Source: an uncultured Pseudomonadota bacterium (GTDB lineage Bacteria; Pseudomonadota; Gammaproteobacteria; Steroidobacterales; Steroidobacteraceae). From it: DNA of 20,994 nucleotides. The position numbers and the translations under genes were made by a program. The stretch lies in the NCBI GenBank assembly GCA_946479515.1, contig CAMLGF010000066.1, forward strand, positions 1 to 20,994, given 5' to 3'. Below are positions 1 to 5,977 of the stretch, piece by piece; within the stretch, counting starts at the first letter, position 1; each line of letters begins with the position of its first letter. The notes below the pieces were generated by a model, which worked only from the letters and a program-made list of their open reading frames with translations, was not told where the DNA came from and did no database searches.

Positions 1-87
1 CGGCCCGGGGCGGCCCCCCTATCGGCCCCCCAACCTGTGGGGGGGGGGGGGGGCCCCCGGGCACGGGCCCGGGCCCCCGCCGGTCCC
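1..87. other. Low-complexity G/C homopolymer stretch at window edge
   Basis: The first 87 bases consist almost entirely of G and C runs, including an uninterrupted run of 15 G at 39-53 followed by 5 C, and repeated GGGCCC-type blocks. No gene or recognisable terminator can be read here. Such poly-G/poly-C sequence is typical of low-quality contig ends, though a strong GC hairpin after the symporter gene cannot be excluded. The symporter stop codon lies at 88-90, so coding sequence ends exactly where the odd composition begins. Confidence 0.6.
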
Positions 88-1650
88 TCACCACCAGGTG
101 TAGTAGAGGAACGCGAGGATCGCAACGACAATCGCGGACGCGACGTTGAAGCCCGTGCCGGTCCTGAAGTCGACGTTCTTGATGTCCACTCGCATCGCGG
201 CTTCCTTCTGCGGTGAGAGCAGCGAGATCGCCACGGCAATGATCATGCCGGCGACGAAACACCAGCCCACGCGGTTCATGAACGGGTAGTCCGGCAGGTA
301 CCGGTAGAACACCCAGGACAGCACCACCGTGGCGAGCATCGACACCATGGCCGCCGTCGCCGTGGTACGCGCCCAGAACAGGCCGAGCAGGAAGATCACG
401 CAGATGCCCGGCGTGACGAAGCCCGTGAAATTCTGGATGTACTGGAAGCCCTGGCTGAAGTTGCTCAGGAACGGCTTGGTGATGAAGATGGCGATGCCCA
501 CCGACACCACCGCAACGATGCGTCCGACCATGACGAGCGTCTTCTGCGCGGTCTGCGGCCGTGCGGCGCGGTACAGATCCATCGTGAAGATGGTGGCGAT
601 GGAATTGATCTTCGATCCCGTGGACGCAATGATCGCCGCGCACAGCGCCGCGAATACCAGGCCCTTGATGCCCACGGGCAGCATGGCCATGAGGCTCGGA
701 TAGGCCTGGTCGGTCTTCTCCAGGCCGGGCACCAGCACCAGCGCCGCGATTCCGGGCAGCACGATGATGGCCGGCATCACCAGCTTGAGGAAGGCGGCGA
801 GCACGATGCCCTTCTGTGCTTCGTTCACGCTCTTGGCCGCGAGGCCGCGCTGGATGATGTATTGATTGAAGCCCCAGTAGCTCACGTTCATCATCCACAT
901 GCCACCGAGCAGCACGGCGAGACCCGGCAGATCCTGGTAGTGAGGATTATCGGGCGAGAGGATCATGTCGAACTTCTCGGGGAAGCGCGTGGTGAGTTCC
1001 TTGAACCCCGCCACCACGCCGGCGTCGCCGCCGACCTTGTCGAGCGAGATCCACGTGATGATGATGCCGCCGAGAACCAGCAGGGAGACCTGCACGATGT
1101 CGGTGAGCGCCACGGCCTTGAGCCCGCCGTACAGCGCGTACAGCAGCGCGAACAGCGCCAGCGCCGTGATGGCGATCTGCAGGTCCAGCCCCGTGATCGC
1201 ATTCACCGCGAGCGAGCCCAGCCACAGGATGCTGGTGAGATTCACGAAGATGTACAGCGCCAGCCAGAACACCGCCATGACGTTGCGCACGGCGGGGCTG
1301 TAACGCTTCTCGAGGAATTCCGGCATGGTGTAGATGCCGTTCTTGAGGAACACCGGCAGGATCCACTTGCCCACCACGATGAGCGTGAGGGCCGCCATCC
1401 ACTCGTACGACGCGATGGCCATGCCCATGACGTAGCCCGAGCCGGACATGCCGACGATCTGCTCGGCGGAAATGTTCGCGGCGATCAGCGACGTGCCGAT
1501 GGCCCACCAGGGCAAGGCGCGTGAGGCGAGGAAATAGTCCTGAGCATCCTTCTGATGCGCGCCTTTCTCGCGCGAAACCCACTGCGCGAGCACGAAAATG
1601 CCGATCGCGTACACGACCAGGATCGTGATATCCACGGGATCAAGACTCAC
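88..1650 (-). CDS. Na+/galactose (sugar) symporter, SSS family, vSGLT-like
   Basis: A multi-pass inner-membrane sodium/solute symporter (TC 2.A.21), probably importing galactose or a related hexose for the adjacent catabolic genes. It resembles Vibrio vSGLT closely from end to end. It shares the SLIAANISAEQ segment, a Gln-Glu pair matching the galactose contacts Q69 and E88, an Asn-x-x-Tyr matching N260/Y263, a Lys matching K294 and a Gln in FQYIQ matching Q428. About 14 hydrophobic segments are visible. The start is set at GTG (1648-1650) because AGGGGG lies 5 nt upstream. A TTG 15 nt further out (1665) lacks a Shine-Dalgarno but aligns equally well with vSGLT. The gene begins 58 bp after dgoA and is probably the last cistron of the operon. 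One sodium-site serine of vSGLT (S364) is Ala here. Exact substrate is inferred from context. Confidence 0.9.
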   Translation of the reverse strand: MSLDPVDITILVVYAIGIFVLAQWVSREKGAHQKDAQDYFLASRALPWWAIGTSLIAANISAEQIVGMSGSGYVMGMAIASYEWMAALTLIVVGKWILPVFLKNGIYTMPEFLEKRYSPAVRNVMAVFWLALYIFVNLTSILWLGSLAVNAITGLDLQIAITALALFALLYALYGGLKAVALTDIVQVSLLVLGGIIITWISLDKVGGDAGVVAGFKELTTRFPEKFDMILSPDNPHYQDLPGLAVLLGGMWMMNVSYWGFNQYIIQRGLAAKSVNEAQKGIVLAAFLKLVMPAIIVLPGIAALVLVPGLEKTDQAYPSLMAMLPVGIKGLVFAALCAAIIASTGSKINSIATIFTMDLYRAARPQTAQKTLVMVGRIVAVVSVGIAIFITKPFLSNFSQGFQYIQNFTGFVTPGICVIFLLGLFWARTTATAAMVSMLATVVLSWVFYRYLPDYPFMNRVGWCFVAGMIIAVAISLLSPQKEAAMRVDIKNVDFRTGTGFNVASAIVVAILAFLYYTWW

Positions 1651-1708
1651 CGGAACCCCCTGCAAGATCGGCGTCTGCGACGCCTTCGTTGTTATGCGCT
1701 CTGGCTCT

Positions 1709-2323
1709 TCACTTCTTTGTCGTCACCGCGCGCAACGCCTCGAACAACCCCTTCGCACGCGCCGTGACTTCCGCGAGTGTATACGCGGGCTTGAACAATT
1801 CGCCTCCGAATCCGAATCCATCCGCACCTGACTCGAGCCATGCGGCGATGTCCTGCGAGCCAATGCCGCCCACCGGGTAGACCTTCACATGGCCGGGCAG
1901 GACGGACTTGAGCGCACGCAGATGCGCCGGCCCGTAGGTGGACGCGGGAAACAGCTTGAGCTCGGTCGCGCCGGCCTGGATGGCGGCGAAGGCTTCGCTG
2001 GCGGTGGCGATGCCCGGCATCGTGCGCATGCCGAGACCGAGCGCATGCCGGATCACCTGCGGATCGCAGTTCGGCGCGACCACGAGCCTGCCACCGGCGG
2101 CACGCACCTTGTTGACCTCGGCGGCATTGAGCACCGTACCCGCGCCCACCAGGCGGTCGGGGTGGGCTGCCGCGAGTAGTTTGATACTGTCGAAGGGCTG
2201 CGGCGAATTGAGCGGCACTTCGATGCTGCGAAACCCTGCCGCGACCAGTACCGCGCCGGTCTCGGCTGCCTGCGCCGGCGTGAGCCCGCGCAGGATGGCG
2301 ATCATCTCGGGTGCAGTGCTCAT
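1709..2323 (-). CDS. dgoA: 2-dehydro-3-deoxy-6-phosphogalactonate aldolase
   Basis: Class I aldolase that cleaves 2-dehydro-3-deoxy-6-phosphogalactonate (KDPGal) to pyruvate and glyceraldehyde 3-phosphate, the last step of oxidative galactose breakdown. The 204-residue length is normal for the KDPG/KDPGal aldolase family. Visible residues are Arg12 in AILRG, Glu35 in RSIEVPLNSP, the GAGTVL loop (60-65), and the Schiff-base Lys123 in ELKLFPAS. The phrase IEVPLNSPQP favours the DgoA branch over KDPG aldolase (Eda). Its ATG overlaps the dgoK stop by 4 bp (ATGA), implying translational coupling. The kinase that makes its substrate is immediately upstream, which supports the KDPGal assignment. Confidence 0.93.
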   Translation of the reverse strand: MSTAPEMIAILRGLTPAQAAETGAVLVAAGFRSIEVPLNSPQPFDSIKLLAAAHPDRLVGAGTVLNAAEVNKVRAAGGRLVVAPNCDPQVIRHALGLGMRTMPGIATASEAFAAIQAGATELKLFPASTYGPAHLRALKSVLPGHVKVYPVGGIGSQDIAAWLESGADGFGFGGELFKPAYTLAEVTARAKGLFEALRAVTTKK

Positions 2324-3258
2324 GACTTCCTCCGCTGCAGTTCGCGATAGACCCGCGCCAGCCCCGCGAGCGACGCGTGTTCGCCTTCGATGGCCACGGC
2401 GCTGCGGCCGTTGCGCGCAAGGGCGACGCTGTACGAGTCCACCAGACGGCGCGCGCCGACCACGTACACGGGCGCGGCCGGGTCGTGGGCCGGAAACTGC
2501 GCCAGCGCACCGATCACATCCGCACCGATCAGCAGACCCGAAGCCCAGGACGCCGCGCCCACGGCGGACAGCTGCCCGTCGAGCCTGAGGCTGCGTGCCT
2601 GGAACAGCTGGTGCAGCAATGTGCCGGGATGCCTACCGGCCTCGGCGAGACCGCGCTCGAACTCGGTCGCATGGTGCTCGATGGGCGTGCCGCGATCGCG
2701 CACCAGTACGCTGTGCTCGCAAAGCACGGCGAACAGTTCACCCGTGGGCGCGGTGAGAAATTCCTGCAGTACGCCGTCGTGCAGCGACGCCCACTTCGCG
2801 TGGGTTCCCGGCAGGCAGACGAGCTGCCGCCCCGCTGCCAGCGCCGGCACCAGTGACAGCGCGCCGAGCAGCTGCGTCTCCTCGCCGCGCATCACGTCCG
2901 GTGCGCCCAGCGGATTCGTGCAGCGCATGCCGGGGACGATATGCACGCCGTCGCGTGGCGCCGCCGGCGCGTCGGCCAGTTCGCCCAGGTCCGCCGGGCA
3001 GGGTAGATAGGGCGTCTCGCGCCAGCCGATGGCCGAGCCCACCATGCCGCACAACACCGCCGACAGCGGGCCCTGCCGTTGCCAGGGCGCGGTGGCGGCG
3101 TCGAACAGTTCGGCGAATCGTCCCCGCGCTTCGACGGCGCCCGGCCCGTGCCGTACGTCCAGGCATCGTCCTTCGGCATCGCAGAGCATGAACCGGCTGT
3201 TGCTGGTGCCCCAGTCACCGGCAACGAAGGCCCCGGAATGCGGCTGGGGATCCGTCAT
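2320..3258 (-). CDS. dgoK: 2-dehydro-3-deoxygalactonokinase
   Basis: Cytoplasmic kinase phosphorylating 2-dehydro-3-deoxygalactonate (KDGal) with ATP to KDPGal. The 312-residue protein shows the DgoK family pattern: GDWGTSNSR (residues 14-22) as the N-terminal phosphate-binding segment, CGMVGS (70-75), DVMRGEETQLLG (121-132) and PGTHAKW (150-156). The reading frame stays open further upstream, but that extension is antisense-like low-complexity sequence. ATG at 3256-3258 is chosen because MTDPQP leads directly into the first motif and the start overlaps the SDR stop by 4 bp (ATGA). It also overlaps dgoA by 4 bp downstream, so SDR-dgoK-dgoA form one translationally coupled block. Confidence 0.93.
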   Translation of the reverse strand: MTDPQPHSGAFVAGDWGTSNSRFMLCDAEGRCLDVRHGPGAVEARGRFAELFDAATAPWQRQGPLSAVLCGMVGSAIGWRETPYLPCPADLGELADAPAAPRDGVHIVPGMRCTNPLGAPDVMRGEETQLLGALSLVPALAAGRQLVCLPGTHAKWASLHDGVLQEFLTAPTGELFAVLCEHSVLVRDRGTPIEHHATEFERGLAEAGRHPGTLLHQLFQARSLRLDGQLSAVGAASWASGLLIGADVIGALAQFPAHDPAAPVYVVGARRLVDSYSVALARNGRSAVAIEGEHASLAGLARVYRELQRRKS

Positions 3259-4022
3259 GGCATGTACATGCCGCCGTTCACGTGGATCATGTTGCCCGTG
3301 ATGTACCCCGAGAGTTCGTTCGAAGCGAGGAACAGGAACGAACCCACGCAGTCCTCGGCCACGCCCACACGTCCCATTGCGGCAGCGCTCTTCATCGCCT
3401 CCATGCGCGCGGCCGGCGTCTTCGCGTGGAACGGCGTGGCGATGGCGCCCGGTGCCACCGTGTTCACGCGGATGCCTCTGCCGGCAAGATCTCTGGCGAG
3501 ATGGCGCGTGAGATTGTGCACGGCCGCCTTCGCACTGGAGTACAGGCTGGCGCCCGAGCCGCCGCCGTCGATACCGGCGATCGAGCCCACGTTGATGATG
3601 TTGCCGCCGCCGCGCCGCTCGAAGTGCGGTACGGCCGCGACGCACGCGGCCAGCAGCGAACGCACGTTCAGATCGTAGACAAAGTCGAAGAGGGAATCGT
3701 CGAGGTCCGCGAGCGGGCGGCGCTCGCCGAGACCGCCGGCGTTGTTGACCAGCACGTCGAGCCCGCCCAGCGCCTGCGCGCTGTCATCGACGACGCGCCT
3801 GGCCTCTCCGCGCTTGCTGAGATCGCCGTGGACCAGCTGCGCCTTGCCTCCGGTTTCCGCGATCCCGGCGGCGAGCGCCCGTGCCTCGGCCTCGTGCCGG
3901 TTGAAGTGCAGGGCGAGAGCCGAACCTTGCGCGGCGAAAGCCCGCGCCAATGCCGCGCCAATGCCGGAGCTCGCGCCCGTGATGAGTACCGCCTTGCCGC
4001 GGAGGTCGTCGATGCGTGTCAT
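3255..4022 (-). CDS. SDR family NAD(P)-dependent oxidoreductase
   Basis: A 255-residue classical short-chain dehydrogenase/reductase. It has the TGASSGIG dinucleotide-binding motif (15-22), NNAG (93-96), a catalytic Ser147 in NVGSIAG, and Tyr161/Lys165 in YSSAK. The C-terminal NPG/TG segment is typical of FabG-like sugar and acyl reductases. The substrate cannot be read from sequence. Its position inside a galactose operon, between a galactose 1-dehydrogenase and dgoK, suggests a sugar or sugar-acid dehydrogenase, either a second aldose 1-dehydrogenase or a galactonate-type oxidoreductase. The Ser-to-Tyr interval is one residue longer than the usual 13. The gene starts 27 bp after the upstream gene and overlaps dgoK by 4 bp. 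Confidence 0.85.
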   Translation of the reverse strand: MTRIDDLRGKAVLITGASSGIGAALARAFAAQGSALALHFNRHEAEARALAAGIAETGGKAQLVHGDLSKRGEARRVVDDSAQALGGLDVLVNNAGGLGERRPLADLDDSLFDFVYDLNVRSLLAACVAAVPHFERRGGGNIINVGSIAGIDGGGSGASLYSSAKAAVHNLTRHLARDLAGRGIRVNTVAPGAIATPFHAKTPAARMEAMKSAAAMGRVGVAEDCVGSFLFLASNELSGYITGNMIHVNGGMYMP

Positions 4023-4049
4023 GCGCGCATGTTACGTCGCCGTCGGCGT

Positions 4050-4979
4050 TCAGATGTCGTGTGCTGCGACGACGCGCCGTTCGCCGATGAGGAAAGAGTC
4101 CGCCACCAACTGGAACGGACGCCAATCGACCTCGGACTTGCCGTTGGCGATGAGCTCCGCGAATCGCTGATAGAGACGCGGATACTCGCCCGCAAGCCCT
4201 TCCTCGGCGCTGAGTTCCCTGCCATCGATGGACAGCACCGCGCCACCCTTGGAGAGCTTCAGGCTGCCGGCAGTGGTCTCGAGCTCGATGTCCCAGCTTT
4301 GCTCGCCTTTCTGCCGGAAGTCGAATTCGGCGGCGATGGTGACACCATCGTCGGTGCGCAGGTGCAGGTGGGCGGCGATCGGCGCTTGCTGGTTCTCGGG
4401 GAACTCCAGCTTTGCGCCTTCGACGACCACCTCGCGAGGCAGGATGGTCGTGAGCAGCGAGAGCGCATTGATGCCGGGATCGAACACACCGAAGCCGCCC
4501 GGTTCCCAGATCCACTTCTGGCCGGGATGCCAGAAGTGAACGTCTTCCTTCCAGATGATGCGGCCGCTCACCAGCTTGCGGTTGCGCAGCCACTCGCGCG
4601 CGGCGTCGACGCCGTGCGCGAAGCGCGAATGCCAGGTCTGGAACAGGGTGAGTCCGCGCCGTGCGGCCTCCTCGGCCAGCAGCGCGATCTGCCGGGTGGT
4701 GGCGGCGGGCGGCTTCTCGAGCATCACGTGCTTGCCGGCACGAAGGCTGGCCAATGCCGCCGCGAAATGCACCTGCGGTGGTGTGCAGATCGATATGCAG
4801 TGCAGATCCGGCATCGCCCCGAGCAGGGTGTCGAGATCCGGAAAACTCGGCACTCCCGGCACCGTGGCGTTGCGACTGGCGCAGGCCGCCAGGTGGTACG
4901 CGGGATTCGCCTGCAACGCGGGAATGTGCTGGTCACGCGCGATCTTGCCGATTCCCAGCAGGCCAACCTTCAATCTCAT
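4050..4979 (-). CDS. Gfo/Idh/MocA-family D-galactose (L-arabinose) 1-dehydrogenase
   Basis: Probably oxidises D-galactose (and possibly L-arabinose) at C1 to the lactone using NAD(P)+, the entry step of the non-phosphorylative galactose route. The 309-residue length equals that of the Azospirillum L-arabinose/D-galactose 1-dehydrogenase. An N-terminal Rossmann motif GIGKIA (9-14) and EKP (88-90) are visible. Lys89, His117, Glu145, Asp167 and Asn171 fall at the same spacing as the catalytic and sugar-binding residues of that enzyme (Lys91, His119, Glu147, Asp169, Asn173, recalled from the literature). A GGAGA Shine-Dalgarno lies just upstream of the ATG. It is the first structural gene after the regulator, with a 154-bp gap that could hold the operon promoter. 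Confidence 0.87.
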   Translation of the reverse strand: MRLKVGLLGIGKIARDQHIPALQANPAYHLAACASRNATVPGVPSFPDLDTLLGAMPDLHCISICTPPQVHFAAALASLRAGKHVMLEKPPAATTRQIALLAEEAARRGLTLFQTWHSRFAHGVDAAREWLRNRKLVSGRIIWKEDVHFWHPGQKWIWEPGGFGVFDPGINALSLLTTILPREVVVEGAKLEFPENQQAPIAAHLHLRTDDGVTIAAEFDFRQKGEQSWDIELETTAGSLKLSKGGAVLSIDGRELSAEEGLAGEYPRLYQRFAELIANGKSEVDWRPFQLVADSFLIGERRVVAAHDI

Positions 4980-5133
4980 CGTGTCTCCGTGCTCACCCGT
5001 GCCCCGCGTCGCAGGATAGCTGGCGTGCAGCGACTCCGCACCCGGCGAGATTGGCGGCCGAGTTGCCGGGATCGCGCAGCGTCCGTGGCAACGGAACCGC
5101 GGCGATGAAAGGACCGCAATGGAATCGGCGGGG
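4980..5133 (-). promoter_or_regulatory. Intergenic region upstream of the galactose operon
   Basis: This 154-bp gap separates the regulator from the first catabolic gene and is the likeliest site of an operon promoter and operator. A 6-bp inverted repeat, GTTGCC (5062-5067) and GGCAAC (5087-5092) with a 19-nt spacer, is present. A TATCCT -10-like hexamer reads on the minus strand about 40 nt before the ATG. No convincing -35 is seen. The assignment is tentative. Confidence 0.3.
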
Positions 5134-5835
5134 TCAGCAGCGAGATTTCTCGCTGCGGATCACCAGCAACAACGCTTCCTTGATGAGTTCGCGGCAGGCG
5201 CGCGCAGCAGAATCGGCATTGCCGTTCCTGATGGCGCGGTAGATGCGCTCGTGCGCGTCGTAGTCGGCGAGTGCGCCCTTGGCCTGATTGGTGAGGCGGA
5301 TGGAAAAGCGCAGCGCCGTCTCGATGATCGGCCTGAGCTGGTGATAGAAGCGGTTGTGGCTGATCTCGAGAATGGTGGTGTGGAAGGCGATGTCCGCCGC
5401 CACGGCCTCGATATGTCCGCCGATGGCCCCCCTCATTCTCTCGAGCCTGCTCTTCAGCAACTCCTTGTCGGCGTCAGTGGCGTTGGCCGCAGCGAGCGCC
5501 GCCGCCGCGGGCTCGATGCCGATGCGCACCTCGAGGAACTCGCGCACCAGGCTGTGGGAGAAGTGCCGATCGAGAATCCAGGTGAGCACCTCGGCGTCCA
5601 GCAGGTCCCATTTTTCCTCGGGATGGACGTAAGTGCCGACCCGCGGCCGCTGGCCGATGAGCCCCTTCGTGGAAAGAATCTTCACCGCCTCGCGCATCAC
5701 GCTGCGGCTGGCGCCGAACTTCTTGCCGAGTTCGGCCTCGATGGGCAGCGACTTGCCTGCCGGCAGGTCGCCACGAACGATGGACGAGCCGAGCCTCTGC
5801 ACCAGCGACTGGGTGAGATTGATGTTTCCGGGCAT
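5134..5835 (-). CDS. GntR-family transcriptional regulator, FadR/FCD type (DgoR-like)
   Basis: A 233-residue transcription factor with an N-terminal winged helix (about residues 7-73). It contains PIEAELGKKFGASRSVMREA as the helix-turn-helix and the usual GTYV wing end. A C-terminal FCD ligand-binding domain (about 85-215) follows, with Asp and His residues in ADIAFH, SHNRFYH and DAHERIYRAI suited to metal or ligand binding. FadR-subfamily members control sugar-acid operons; E. coli DgoR represses galactonate use. By analogy this protein probably represses the downstream galactose genes and responds to galactonate or a related acid. The ATG is supported by AGGAGA 7 nt upstream, which sits in the loop of a small hairpin. 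Confidence 0.9.
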   Translation of the reverse strand: MPGNINLTQSLVQRLGSSIVRGDLPAGKSLPIEAELGKKFGASRSVMREAVKILSTKGLIGQRPRVGTYVHPEEKWDLLDAEVLTWILDRHFSHSLVREFLEVRIGIEPAAAALAAANATDADKELLKSRLERMRGAIGGHIEAVAADIAFHTTILEISHNRFYHQLRPIIETALRFSIRLTNQAKGALADYDAHERIYRAIRNGNADSAARACRELIKEALLLVIRSEKSRC

Positions 5836-5836
5836 G

Positions 5837-5856
5837 TCCGCGTCTCCTGCCGCGGA
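5837..5856 (-). promoter_or_regulatory. Hairpin presenting the Shine-Dalgarno of the GntR gene in its loop
   Basis: On the minus strand TCCGCG and CGCGGA form a perfect 6-bp GC-rich stem around an 8-nt loop, GCAGGAGA, that contains the AGGAGA ribosome-binding site. The stem ends one base before the ATG. The inverted repeat could act as an RNA structure tuning translation or as a protein operator. Its role is inferred from position only. Confidence 0.4.
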
Positions 5857-5920
5857 TACGCTACCACGGACGGCGCCGGGCTCTAAGAAACATCAAGGGC
5901 ATCAGGCCACCGGTGACATA

Positions 5921-5947
5921 GCCGGCGCGGATCCCGGCCGCGCCGGC
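5921..5947. repeat. Perfect 10-bp inverted repeat between hydrolase and regulator genes
   Basis: GCCGGCGCGG (5921-5930) and CCGCGCCGGC (5938-5947) are exact reverse complements separated by 7 nt. The stem is entirely G/C and lies 31 bp after the glycoside hydrolase stop, in the 142-bp gap before the GntR gene. It could end or stabilise the hydrolase transcript. No T-tract follows on the minus strand, so a classical rho-independent terminator is not supported. Confidence 0.5.
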
Positions 5948-5977
5948 GGCGGTCCCGCATCGGGGCCAATTCGATAG

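Noticed and set aside
3282..5108. Long plus-strand open frame of 608 codons
   Set aside because: It is antisense to the SDR and galactose dehydrogenase genes, has Arg/His/Glu-rich composition typical of high-GC shadow frames, and shows no recognisable domain.
5921..5947. Rho-independent terminator for the hydrolase gene
   Set aside because: The stem is strong but no run of T follows on the minus strand; recorded as an inverted repeat instead.
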